The notes below the pieces were generated by a model, which was not told the origin of the DNA, searched no databases, and saw nothing but the letters and a program-made list of their open reading frames with translations. 64,000 bases of DNA from Phragmites australis (Eukaryota; Streptophyta; Magnoliopsida; Poales; Poaceae), in contig NC_084928.1 in NCBI RefSeq assembly GCF_958298935.1, positions 17,267,501 through 17,331,500 of the forward strand, written 5' to 3'. Made by a program: the position numbers and the translations under genes. Position 1 is the stretch's first letter. Every line of letters starts with the position of its first letter. Positions 22,864 to 33,114 of this stretch are shown here, in pieces.

Positions 22864-25740
22864 ATGGAATCATCTAGATAGTCATCTCGCCTTCAGCAAC
22901 AACATCAGTGGGCCTTCATCGTCATGGCCCCTGAAGGTGGATCTGAAATAGGGAGTGCAATAGGATCCTGAGGAAGGGTTGCTGCAGGTCAAGGTAGAGG
23001 CAGAGGAAGAGACAGAGTCATCAACTCTCAATCTAGCCAGGAAGTCCACCAAAGCCGCAGCAGCAGCCAAGGAACCCCACTGCCCCCACCACCAGAGAAT
23101 GAACTGGTGGTAGTAATGGCCAATCAAACCCGCCTACTGGAAGCCATAGCACAAGCAGGAAATAACAACCAAGGTTATGGACATCAGAACAAGATGGCAG
23201 AGTTCATGAGGATCAAACGTCAAACTTTTGATAGTACTGAAGAGCCCTTATAGGCTGATGACTGACTTAGGGCAATCACCAGGAAGCTCAAGGTCATCAA
23301 CTATGGGGGCCAAGAAAGGGTGAATCTAGCAGCCCATCAACTCACCAGATTCGCAGCAGAGTGGTGGGAGAACTACTGCGAGGCATCAGTGGATGCCGAT
23401 GCCATCACTTGGGAAGAATTCTGTGAAGCATTTCGGAAGTACCACGTACCGGAAGGGACAATGGAAATGAAGGCTGACGAATTTCGTAGCCTGAAGCAAG
23501 GTGCAATGATGGTGAACCGATACATTAGAAAATTGATCCGCCTTTCCCGTTATGCCCCAGAAGATGTGTCAACTAACAAGAAGAAGCAGGATCGCTTCAA
23601 GAAGGGATTGATTCTCTGCTTGTACATCGCGCTCGTGTGTAGCGAAAATGGCCCTATTAGACTATGATTATGATTTTGGTGATTAATGACAACATAGTCA
23701 TTAGGACTAACATGTTTGTCAAGAATATATGTTACTAAGTCTCATGGATGAAATACATGAAGAAGCCACCGAAGCCGAGACAAAGTTTGGTTGAATTGGA
23801 CATCCCAGGAGAAATGACTTCATCGGATGGTCCGGTGTTCACATGGTTGAACACATCAGAGCATTGTGTCTCGAGGCATTTGACCTTACCGGATGATCCA
23901 GTGCTCAGAGGAGGATACACACTGGAGTATTTCCACCAGAGAAGGTTGCAACTGTTGAAGATCGAAGGTCAACATGTCGAAAGGTTCGGTGATGAAGAAA
24001 AGTGCACCGGACAATAAACCGGACAATGAACAATGCAAAGATAAAAAAGAAGCAAAAGACCCCACCGGATAGTCCGGTGATTGATTTGAACACACCGGAG
24101 GAATGCGCCGATGCATTGTTGACAAAGAGGAGAATGCAGTGACCTCATCGGAAGGTCCGGTGCTCTGAAGAATGCACGCCGGAGCATATTTTCCAAAGAG
24201 GGTTGCATTAGCTCGGTTGGCTGAGGATAATGCACTGGATGGTACATTGATGAAGTGATGTGCACCGGAGAATGCACCGAAGCAATTTACATAGAGAAGA
24301 CGTTGGCTCGGATAGCTAAGATATACTCACCAGAAAGTCCGATGATGAAGGTGCAGTATACACCGGAGTATCCGGTGTTCATAGAGGTTTGAGTGTGGTT
24401 CCAACAGCTAGTTTGTGAGAGTGTACTCATCAGATGATTCGGTGTTAGTACTACTGTTCTAACTGAATCATCCGGTGTTAACAACTTTTTAGAGTCGTTG
24501 GGTTAATGGCTAATGTGCGATTTTGAGGCTATAAATACCCCTCCACTCAATCATTTGAGTATGCTAGAGTCCAGAGAAGTTCATGTACACCTGAAAAGAC
24601 ATCCAAGCCACTAAAGTGCTTAAAGTGATCATCCAAGGCGATTAAACACAAGATTAATCAGTGATTTGTGCTTATAGGCCTAAAGACTGAGTTGTTACGT
24701 GATTGCTGCCTAGAGAGTGGATCAATGAGTGATCTAACAGTGTACCTTTTGGTACGCCAGCACCTTGAGTCTTGGTGACTTGCTGGCAAGCTTATTGACC
24801 CCTTGACTTGGTGTGGAGCGGCGGCAAGGCGATTGTGCCGGGACGCGGAGATCCTTGCCTTCGTGGCTCAAGCTTCGGATCGAAGTGATCACGACGGTGA
24901 GGAACTGGAAGAGAGGTTAGTGGTGAGACCTTGCCTTGGTAGCTTCGTGCTCATCCGGGTGGAGGCTTTATCTTTGTGACTCGGTGGCTCAAAGTCCATG
25001 ACCGAGTGCCGACCGGGAGCATATCCTTTGTAGAGGTCCAACATGGACTAGGGGTGGCATTCATACCATCGATACCACGGTAAAAAATTCTTATGCCGAG
25101 TTTGCTCTTTCTACCTTATTTACGTTTCCATATTTACTTACTTGCAATTTACCTTCTTAGATAGGTTACAAGTGCTTTGATCGGTAAAGTAGAAACACTA
25201 AATAAACCTAGAGCATATTTAGATAGAAATTGATATAGGTTTATCTTTTGTTATTTTTGGAGCCGAAATAGTTTTAAGTGTCCTAATTCACCCCTCTCTT
25301 AGGACGTCACTGATCCCTATATCGTGCATGTCATCTACCCCGACTTCAATACCATGATGAACAGGACTATCCTTCTAGAAGAAGCTCGTGCACCCACAGA
25401 CGCCGAAAAGAAGAGAAAGTTCTCTAACCTGTGGCAATAGGGTAGTATGTCCCAAAGGACAGGACTCAACCAACGCCAGAAAGCCTAATACTAGCAACAA
25501 CAGACTATGCAGTATCAAACTCCAGGATCCACGTCTTGTACAGTAGCATTAGCTCCCCGCAATTCCAAAGCAGGATAGTCTCAACAGAACAGCGCCCAAA
25601 CTCCAGCAAATACCCAAGGGCATGCTTCATTTGCCATCAGACATGCCACTGCATGAGAAATTGCCCCAATGCCAACCAGAGCAATGTTCCAGCTCATTTA
25701 GCCCTAGCAGTAGGAACAGGGCGAGGTGGGAACTAGTCAG
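22864..25740 (+). pseudogene. Gag of the Tekay-like element, split by a solo LTR
   Basis: Reads from the ATG at 22864 in one frame with several stops (including TAG codons near 22879 and 23250). The capsid region (23200-23635) shows INYGGQERVNLAAHQLTRF, AAEWWENYCEA and GTMEMKADEFRSLKQG. It stops at the solo LTR (23636-25309) and resumes at 25312 with DPYIVHVIYPDFNTMM and LLEEARAPTDAEKKRK. A zinc knuckle, CFICHQTCHCMRNC (CX2CX4HX4C spacing), lies near 25622-25665. Gag would assemble the capsid; this copy cannot. Confidence 0.8.
23636..25309 (+). repeat. Solo SIRE-like LTR inserted in gag
   Basis: About 1.67 kb beginning TGTGTAGCGAAAATGG and containing TTTTGGTGATTAATGACAAC, the same start word as the SIRE-like LTR at 6087 read on its minus strand. 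It ends with a TTCACCCCTCTCTTAGGAC block. It carries an array of ACCGGATNNTCCGGTG palindromes (23800-24480). Gag reading continues on both sides, so it is an insertion. No polyprotein is present, so it is a solo LTR. The 5-bp target duplication is not clear, and the edges may be off by a few bases. Confidence 0.7.
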
Positions 25741-25772
25741 TTGAACAGTCACGGAACCATGGACTAGGCCAT

Positions 25773-26390
25773 GTGAACCACATTGACACGCAGGAAGCAC
25801 AGGAAGCACCAGAAGTCATACTCGGTGAGTTCCCCGTCAACTCAAACCTTGCAACAATCTTATTTGATTCTGGAGCTTTGCATTCATTTGTTTCTTCAAA
25901 GTTTGCTGCACTTCATAATTTCCCAATTGTGGTTCTTAAGAATCCTAAGCTGGTTCGATCCCCTAGGGAAAATATCTTGTGTCATCTAGGATGCCCCCGG
26001 GTTAAACTCCGTTTAAGTGGGGTAGAGTTTCTAGCAAATCTAGTTATCGTGAATTCAAATGGAATAGATGCCATCGTGGGGATGGATTGGTTAACCAAAC
26101 ATGAAGGCAATATAGCTTGTGCTAGTAGAAGAATTACCCTGGTCAATCATAAAGGAATCAAAGTAGAATTTGAGACTAAAGGACCCAAGTCTGACTCAAT
26201 GGCATCCAACTTATCTACCCAATCAATAGAGGATGTGCCAATGATATGTGAATACCCAGATGTATTCCTAGAGGAATTACCTAGTATGCCACTAGACCGT
26301 GACATAGAGTTCGTTATAGATCACTACCCAGAACAACCCCGATTGCCAAGAGACCTTATAGGATGGCAGTCAATGAACTGGAGTTGTTAA
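25773..26390 (+). pseudogene. Protease of the Tekay-like element
   Basis: A 205-codon open frame without internal stops. The retroviral-type aspartic protease core LFDSGALHSFVSSKF (catalytic Asp at about 25866) is followed by FLANLVIVNSNGIDAIVGMDWL, the expected second half. It then enters the linker to RT (EYPDVFLEELPSMPLDRDIEF). The frame ends in a shift, with the RT start continuing in another frame. This is the best-preserved domain of the element and its catalytic triad DSG is intact. Confidence 0.8.
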
Positions 26391-27600
26391 AAGAGCATAT
26401 CAGAGAGCTACTAGCAAGTGGTCATCATACCTAGTTCTTTCCTGTGGGGATCACCAATGCTGTTTGTAGAAAAGAAAGATGAAAGTCAAAGGATGTGTGT
26501 GAATTACCGCTCATTGAATCAGATAACCATTAATAACAAGTATCCACTACCAAGGATCGATAATCTATTCGATCAACTAAGAGGAGCCAAGTATTTCTCC
26601 AAGATAAATTTGAGATCGAGATACTATCAATTGAAGATCGGGAAAAGTGACATTCAGAAGACCGCCTTTGTAACAAGGTATAGATTATATGAGTTCACAG
26701 TCATGTCATTTTGTATTGACAAATGCACCGGAATACTTTATAAATCTAATGAACAAGGTGTTCATGGAGGAATTGGACCGATTTGTGATAGTGTTTATTG
26801 TTGATATTGTCATCTACTAAAGGAGTGCTAAAGAGCACGAACAACATCTAAGGGTGGTTATGGAAAGGCTAAGAGCACACCATCTCTACGCCAAATTCAG
26901 CAAGTGTAGTTTTAGCTTCAAGAAGTGGCATTCCTTGGACATGTCCTCATAATAGAGGGAGTATCCGTGGACCCTTCGAAAGTTGAAGCAATGGTTCAGT
27001 GGATTCAACTAGTCAATATCTTAAAAACTAGAAGCTTCCTTGGACTGGTGGGTTATTACCGCAAGTTTATTGAAGGATTTTCAAAATTGGCTAAGCCAAT
27101 GATTAAGCTTCTCCAAAAAAGACACCAAGTTTGAATGGAATGAAGCCTGTGAGAAGAGTTTCCAAGAACTCAAGAAGAGACTGACTACCGCTCCGGTGTT
27201 AAAGTTGCTAGATATCCAGAAGGACTTCATGGTCTATTGTGATGACTCACGCCAAGGTTTAGATTGTGTATTAATGCAAGAAGGCAAGGTTGTAGCTTAT
27301 GCATCCAGGTAACTGAAGCCACATGAAGAGAATTACCCAACTCATGATCTAGAGTTAGCAGCGGTTGTGCATGCACTTAAGATATGGAGACACTACCTTC
27401 TTGGAAATAAGTGCGAGATCTATACGGATCACAAGAGTCTGAGTATATTTTCACTCAATCAGAATTGAACCTGAGGCAAAGAAGGTGGTTAGAGTTGATA
27501 AAGGATTACAATCTAAGCATCCAATATCATGCGGGCAAAGCTAATGTGGTGGCTGATGCCCTAAATAGAAAAGTTTACTGCAATAGTGTTCGAGTACCAG
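26391..27600 (+). pseudogene. RT and RNase H of the Tekay-like element
   Basis: [23 protein letters not shown] near 26490, [17 protein letters not shown] near 26590 and YEFTVMSF near 26690. The catalytic box reads FIVDIVIY near 26800-26817, so the first of the two catalytic Asp of the normal F/YxDD box is Val. A stop follows directly, with frame changes before FLGHVLIIEGVSVDPSKVEA (26928) and LGLVGYYRKFIEGFSKLAKP. RNase H: FMVYCDDSRQGLDCVLMQ near 27228, then [14 protein letters not shown] sequence and [20 protein letters not shown] at 27479. Several stops interrupt it. Confidence 0.8.
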
Positions 27601-27714
27601 AGTTAAGACTAGAACTTCTCTCAGAAATACAGCATTTGAATCTACATATAACACAAGGGCAAGTTTACACCCTAGTGTTACATCCAACACTGAAAGATAA
27701 AATTTGTAAAGCCT

Positions 27715-29131
27715 AGTCAGAAGATGAAGAGGTTCTGGAAATTAAAAAGAATCTCGGTTTAGATATAGCACCAAGGTTCAGAGTGGATCAGCAAGGAACT
27801 ACATGGTACAAGGAACGATCATGTGTACCGAATCAAGAAAATCTTAGGGAGTTAATGATGGATGAAGCTCACAACTCTCCCTACTCCATTCATCCTGGAT
27901 ATACCAAGATATAGACGGACCTAAGGACCAAATATTGGTGGACATGAATAAAGTTCAACATAGCAGGGTTTGTCGCTCGATGTGACACCTGTCAAAGAGT
28001 CAAGGCAGAGCACCAAAGACCCACAGGATTGCTGCAACCATTGCAAATCCCAACATGGAAATGGGATGAAATTGGTATGGATTTAATAGTAGGATTACCA
28101 GAACTCAAAAGGGTAATTATTCCATATGGGTTATAGTGGATCGTCTGACTAAAGTGGCTCATTTCATACCTGTTAGGAAAAAATACAGTGGGGACAAATT
28201 GACAGACTTGTATATTGATAATATTCTGAGGCTGCACGGAATTCCAAGCAGGATTGTCTACAATAGAGGACCCTAGTTGACATCGAGATTTTGGAAAAGT
28301 CTACACTGGATTTTAGCTCTGCTTACCACCCACAAAATAATGGTTAGACTGAAAGAGTCATCCAAATTCTGAAGGATCTTCTGAGAGCTTGCATGATCAC
28401 CTACAGAAAAGAGTAGGAGAAAAGTCTATCTTTTGCAGAATTCTCTTACAATAACAGTTTCCAAGCTACTCTAAAAATGTCGCCCTTCGAGGCACTATAT
28501 GGACGAAAATGCAGAACACCTCTGCTATGGTCAGACGTGGGAGAGCGTTCACTCTTCGGACTTGCAATAATAAAAGATACAGAGGAACAAGTTGCCAAAG
28601 TTAGAGAAAATCTGAGAGCAACTCAAAGTAGACATAAAGGTTGTGCAGATAACCGAAGGAGGAACTTGACCTTCGAAGTTGGGGACTACATCTACCTCCA
28701 GGGTGTCCCTAATAAAAGGCACCTGGAGATTTCAGGTTTATGGAAAATTGGCACCTAGATACATATGACTATATGAGATGCTCAAAAAGATCGGAGCAGT
28801 GGCTTACAGGTTAGCGTTTCCTGCAGAAATATCTGATGTGCACAATGTGTTCCATATTTCATAGTTAAAGAAGTATTTGAGGGTTCCAGAGGAACAAGTT
28901 CCCCTAGAAATGATAGATCTGCAACAAGATCTGTAATATGAGGAGAGACCCAACCGAATCTTGGACGTGGCAACCCGTCAAACCAGAAGGACTGCAATCA
29001 GGTTCTATCGAGTACAATAGAGTAATCACATAGAAGCAGAAGCTACATGGGAACGTGAAGAGGATCTAATGAAGGAATTTTCAAATCTCTTCGACAAACT
29101 TTTTGAATCTCGAGGTCGAGATTCCGTTTAA
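27715..29131 (+). pseudogene. Integrase with chromodomain-like C-terminus, Tekay-like element
   Basis: Zinc-binding remnant H..H with CDTCQRVKAEHQRPTG near 27980. Core: WDEIGMDLIVGLP near 28062 (first Asp). Then IPSRIVYNRGP near 28240, where the second catalytic Asp is Asn. Then NNG, a stop and TERVIQILKDLLRA near 28340 (catalytic Glu kept). SPFEALYGRKCRTP at 28480 and FEVGDYIYLQG follow. The C-terminus PNRILDVATRQTRRTA and ATWEREEDLMKEF (28945-29080) corresponds to the chromodomain-type tail of this lineage, thought to guide insertion. Multiple stops and frame changes. Confidence 0.8.
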
Positions 29132-29148
29132 GTAGGGTAGATTTGTAA

Positions 29149-30035
29149 TATCCTGAGTTTCAAGTATGTTAATTAATTACAAAATTCACTTCAAATTAAA
29201 ACTTGTTATGATTAATTAAGCTAACTAAAGTCAAGGAAGTATGTGTGTGTATATATACCAGTATGTATACATTCATATATGGAATTGGACTAAGTATTCC
29301 AAGTTGCGCCAAAATTTATTTCTAAACTAATCCTTGCATTGAATTAATTCACATATATTAGTTTTTATGGTTCTTTGTGTGGAGATTTGAAATTGAATGT
29401 CGCTCAATTTCAAATCTGCTCTTAGATTCTATTCAGCTCAAATTCAATTCGAATTCAAATCCCTTGAGTCCAACACATCTTAGAAAGCTCAAAGATTCAA
29501 GTCTAAATCACAATTCAAATATGTTTATTTGAATTGATCCTAATCCAAAGTTAAATCCAAATTCAAATCACTCATTTGAATTTAAACCCAAGCCCTTGTT
29601 TTCTCTTCTTTTTCTCTCCACTCCCCGCGCCAATTTCCCTTCTCGTTCTCTCTCGGCCAGCCCAATAGCCAGCCTAGGCCAGCCCATTCCCTTCTCCTGC
29701 ACCTGGGCTGAAACCAAGCGGCTGGCCCAGCCGCACTCGCCTACGCCACGCGTCGCTCAGCCCGCCTGCTCGCGCTGCCGGCCCAACCCCCTCGGCTGCG
29801 CGCTCGCCCGCGCGCCCTCTCCCATCTCCTTCCTCCTCCACTTCACCGCATGTCGACCGCCGTTTTTCCCCTCTCTAGGAAATATCCCTGCGCGCCCTGA
29901 CCGGCCTCTGCATCCTCCGCTCTCTCTCGCTCTTCTCTCTCTTCACTGCCCATGCTCACACTGTCCATGCCGCGCGACTTTCACATCCTCGCATGCGCAT
30001 GGACGGCGCAGAGCGCCCATGCCCTGGGAAAATGG
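29149..30035 (+). repeat. 3' LTR (partial) of the Tekay-like element
   Basis: Starts TGTAATATCCTGAGTTTC just after a purine-rich TAAGTAGGGTAGA stretch (polypurine-tract position, about 29131-29143). AT-rich first half, then C-rich from 29590. Similarity to the 5' LTR centre is limited to GGCCAGCCCA-type words, and the segment ends abruptly near 30035 in unrelated AT-rich DNA, so the LTR is incomplete. Confidence 0.6.
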
Positions 30036-31290
30036 TGATTTTAGTTCAGTAGCACATCAGAGTTCAGTAGCAAAATGAATAAATACCTATTTTAGTTAAC
30101 ACAATGTAGAGTAACACTGTTTACAATATAGGTAATTTTAGCTGATCAACGTATTAAGCCATTGGGCACGCAACATATAGGTTGTTAAATATTCTTTGTT
30201 TATCACTAATTATAGCCATGAAATTAAATCAAATTGAACAGCAATATCAGTACAAACTTTTTAATTCACTTTACATCTACTATCTCTCCATACAAATTGT
30301 TTGCACTGCTCAAGCAATTTCAGTGATAAACAGAAACTTAAGAACCCAATAAGAACTGCTCTCAGTAAACTTGTAATATAACTTCGATTTTCCTGGACCC
30401 TAATTGTGATTTGTACCTAATTTGTGGTATATATTGCAGCGCAACATTTGTGTGCAACATATCTCTCTGCGTTCAGCTCCTTAGCACGCCAATGACAAGG
30501 TGCAGGTGTTAAATGCCCAACTGCAGCACATCTTTTCTTTTGCAATGATCATAGTACTGTTAACCTAATGAGGGTGCACTCTAGAATCCAACAAGTACTA
30601 TCATCTTTTTTTTTTAAAAAGTACTACTATCTATGTGGTTAGATATAAGAATAAATTATCTATATTGTAATATATTAACCACAAACTTTTATGTACTGTA
30701 AGCTATAACGAACTTCTTATCACTATATTTCCTATCTTCTTTGTATCTAAATATGTAATATATTAACCACACACTTTAATATCTACTACTACCTATACTA
30801 TGTAATTTATCTACTATGTCATCTTTCTAGTTTTATCTACTATGTGAAAGAAAACAAAGGGGTCCAATTGCGCTCAAATGCTACCTCAATAACTCTGTAA
30901 CAAGTTTTACAATACTATATTTTTGGTAAGGACAGAAATAATGGACCAGTGCATTAATCTTAGACTGTTAAACAGGTCAAGGTAACATCGAAAACAATTA
31001 AAATGATAATCCCAAAAGAGCACGCTAGTTAGACAAAGAATGGAGGTGCCACACAATTGGCCTATGCAATGCAATTGTTGGCAGTAGTGACAGCTCGATT
31101 TGTCAGAGCGTGAGCGAGCAGATGGCCTTGTATTTTTGTAGACACAACGTACAAACTCTAGTGAGTAATAGAGCACACGCGCCACGTCCCCCTGTGACCG
31201 TTGCCGCGGGACGACAAGCCGAAATGAATTCAAACCCAATCACATGAAAACCACAGCTGAAACAAACGGACAAAGGAAAAACGTGTGAGC
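30036..31290. other. Intergenic DNA downstream of the LRR gene, no gene seen
   Basis: AT-rich DNA with no usable open frame. The word GTAATATATTAACCACA occurs at 30667 and again at 30755 in similar surroundings, suggesting a local duplication with an 88-base offset. The right part (30900-31290) is the likely 3' region of the LRR gene. A CCCGT simple repeat lies at 31309-31325. Confidence 0.5.
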
Positions 31291-31375
31291 CAGCCCCAGC
31301 CTGGTGTCCCGTCCCGTCCCGTCCCCAACCACCCCCGCCCGTCCCCATCCACGGGATGTCGCGTCGGCGGGCAGC

Positions 31376-32668
31376 TCAGCCGTCCCCTCCGCTGCTGCCG
31401 TCCTCGGTGCTCCGGCACTGGTCGGCGGGCCTGGCCTCCAGGGGACCGCCGATGGTGGGGCAACCATCGGCGGCGGAGGCCGACGGCAGCTCCATGCAGT
31501 TGTACGACAGGCACAGCGCCGCGGAGTCTGGCAGAGGCAGCGGCGGTGCTGGGAAGCCAGTCAGGAAGTTGTGCTGAGCGTAGAAGGTCGTCATGCGGCC
31601 GGCGAACACGCTGCTTGCCACATCCGGAGGAACCTCGCCGGACATCCGGTTGTTGTTCACGTACAGGCTCCCCGCCGCCGCCAGCGCCTCCGGGATCTCA
31701 CCCGAGATGCCGTTGTGGCTCACGTCCACGACAGACCAAGGCGCCGGCGCGGCGGGCTCAGCCGGCACGGTGAGCGGCCCCGTGAAGTTATTCCGGGACA
31801 GGAGCAGCGAGGACGCGCTCGGGAGTGCGAACACATCCGGTGGGATGGAGCCCGAGAAGTTGTTCATGGATAAGTCGAGGAAGGCTAGGTCGGCGGGGGC
31901 GGAAACGTCGCCGAAGACGCCATCGATGCTGCCCTGCATTGCGTTGGCAGCCACGGAGAAGTACCGGATGGTCGCCGGCAGGGGCGGGAGAATGCCGGTG
32001 ATGGCGTTCCGGCTGAGGTCGACGTGGAACAGCTGCGAGCTGGAGAATTGGGCGGGAATCTCCCCGGAGAGGCCGCCATTGTTGGCCAGGATGAGAACCT
32101 TGAGGCTCGGCGAAGATGGTAGGAGCAGGCCGGTGGGGATGGCACCCTCGAGGTGGTTGTTGCCGAGGTCGAGCGTGTGCAGATCCGGCAGCCCGGCGAG
32201 CGACTCGGGCACCGGTCCGGTGAACTGGTTGCCGGAGAGCGAGAGGAGCCGGAGGCGGCGGAGCCCCGACCCAATGTCGTCCGGGATGGCCCCCGCAACG
32301 CGGCCCGGGTAGAGGACGAGGTCCGTGAGCGCGACGAGGCTGGCGAGCGAGGCCGGGAGCGTCCCCGCCAGGCCGGGGGAGTCGGCGAGGCCGGTGCCGA
32401 GCGTGAGCACGGACACCCGGAGCTCGCCGGACGCCGGGTCGTCCTCGTCGAGCGTGCACACGACGCCGGCGTAGGCGCACGGGCTGCGCGTGTCGTCCCA
32501 AGAGTCGAAGAACCGGGAGCCGGGCAGGTCCCGCAGCCCCGCGCGGATGTCTCTGAGAGCCGACGCGTCGCGCTCGTGCAGCGTCGCCGCCTGCGCCCAG
32601 GCGGCCCGCGGGCGGAGAAGGAGGAAGAGGAGCAGGACGCGGAGGAGGACGAGGGGAGGCAGCGCCAT
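31376..32668 (-). CDS. Secreted leucine-rich-repeat protein (430 aa), intronless
   Basis: Predicted extracellular LRR protein without a kinase. Residues 1-26 form a hydrophobic signal peptide ending AWAQ. The LRR N-terminal cap follows with SWDDTRSPCAYAGVVC (Cys64 and Cys71). About ten plant-type LRRs span residues 85-375 (LxxLxLxxNxxxGxIP, for example LSLSGNQFTGPVP at 142, LDLSMNNFSGSIP at 264). The C-terminal cap has four Cys (386, 391, 403, 418) in LCLSYNCM and RPADQC. Two N-glycosylation sites occur at Asn270 and Asn294. There is no transmembrane helix, so it is probably apoplastic or wall-bound, perhaps ligand-binding; the partner is unknown. The ATG at 32668 opens the only frame that includes the signal peptide. 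This is the one clearly intact host gene; it is very GC-rich. Confidence 0.93.
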   Translation of the reverse strand: MALPPLVLLRVLLLFLLLRPRAAWAQAATLHERDASALRDIRAGLRDLPGSRFFDSWDDTRSPCAYAGVVCTLDEDDPASGELRVSVLTLGTGLADSPGLAGTLPASLASLVALTDLVLYPGRVAGAIPDDIGSGLRRLRLLSLSGNQFTGPVPESLAGLPDLHTLDLGNNHLEGAIPTGLLLPSSPSLKVLILANNGGLSGEIPAQFSSSQLFHVDLSRNAITGILPPLPATIRYFSVAANAMQGSIDGVFGDVSAPADLAFLDLSMNNFSGSIPPDVFALPSASSLLLSRNNFTGPLTVPAEPAAPAPWSVVDVSHNGISGEIPEALAAAGSLYVNNNRMSGEVPPDVASSVFAGRMTTFYAQHNFLTGFPAPPLPLPDSAALCLSYNCMELPSASAADGCPTIGGPLEARPADQCRSTEDGSSGGDG

Positions 32669-32867
32669 GTGCGTGGCCTCGGCCTCGGGGAATAGGACAA
32701 GCGGGTTCTGAGGCCGGTGTTGGGAAACGGATTAGGAGTCTCGGACTAGCCGGTGAAAGCGAGCTGACTGCTGAGCTGAGCTAGCTAGCCAAGTGAAGTG
32801 AGCAGCGAGTGATGTTGTGTGACACTGTGGGAGGTGCAGAGAGAGGACAAAGCAACCTGAGCGAGCG

Positions 32868-32874
32868 ATTTAAG
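32868..32874 (-). promoter_or_regulatory. Candidate TATA-like element of the LRR gene
   Basis: On the minus strand CTTAAAT lies about 200 bases before the start codon, with a CT-rich stretch and CTAGCTAGCTCAGCTCAGC between them as a plausible 5' leader. This is the best TATA-like word near the gene but not a strong match. Confidence 0.3.
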
Positions 32875-33114
32875 AAGGAATAGATGGGTCGGGTTGGGTC
32901 CTGGGTGCACACCAGAGCTTAGCTCTCTGCTCTGCTGCTGCTTTACCCCGCGGTCGGTTGGTGCAACGTGGTCAGGTTTGATAAAAGCCTGCGCGGTGAC
33001 CCAGACCCGGCTGATGGATTGGGCTCGGAGCACGGTGTCGGGCGGGGCGGGCGGGGTGCCAGCCCCGGCCGAGCGCGTATGCCGCGCGGTACGGCGGCAT
33101 GAGTATGTCAAGGG

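Larger units (their letters stand above)
18690..30035 (+). mobile_element. Tekay/Del-like Ty3/Gypsy chromovirus, decayed
   Basis: Plus-strand Gypsy element: 5' LTR region, a tRNA-Met-type primer site TGGTATCAGAG at 21343, a pre-gag ORF, gag (split by a solo LTR), protease, RT, RNase H, integrase, a C-terminal chromodomain-like block and a 3' LTR starting TGTAATATCCTGAG at 29149. The lineage is inferred from the protease-RT style, the C-terminal block RILDVATRQTRR...TWEREEDL and the LTR start. The left limit is uncertain and the 3' LTR looks truncated near 30035. Every domain is disrupted. Confidence 0.75.

Noticed and set aside
29596..30078. 160-codon Pro/Ser/Cys-rich ORF
   Set aside because: Falls inside the C-rich part of the 3' LTR of the Tekay-like element; low complexity, no partner exon, no recognisable domain.
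31304..32695. Long plus-strand open frames (up to 239 codons) opposite the LRR gene
   Set aside because: They are antisense shadows of a very GC-rich coding sequence. The minus-strand frame has a signal peptide, LRR periodicity and paired cysteines; the plus-strand products are Arg/Ala/Pro-rich with no pattern.
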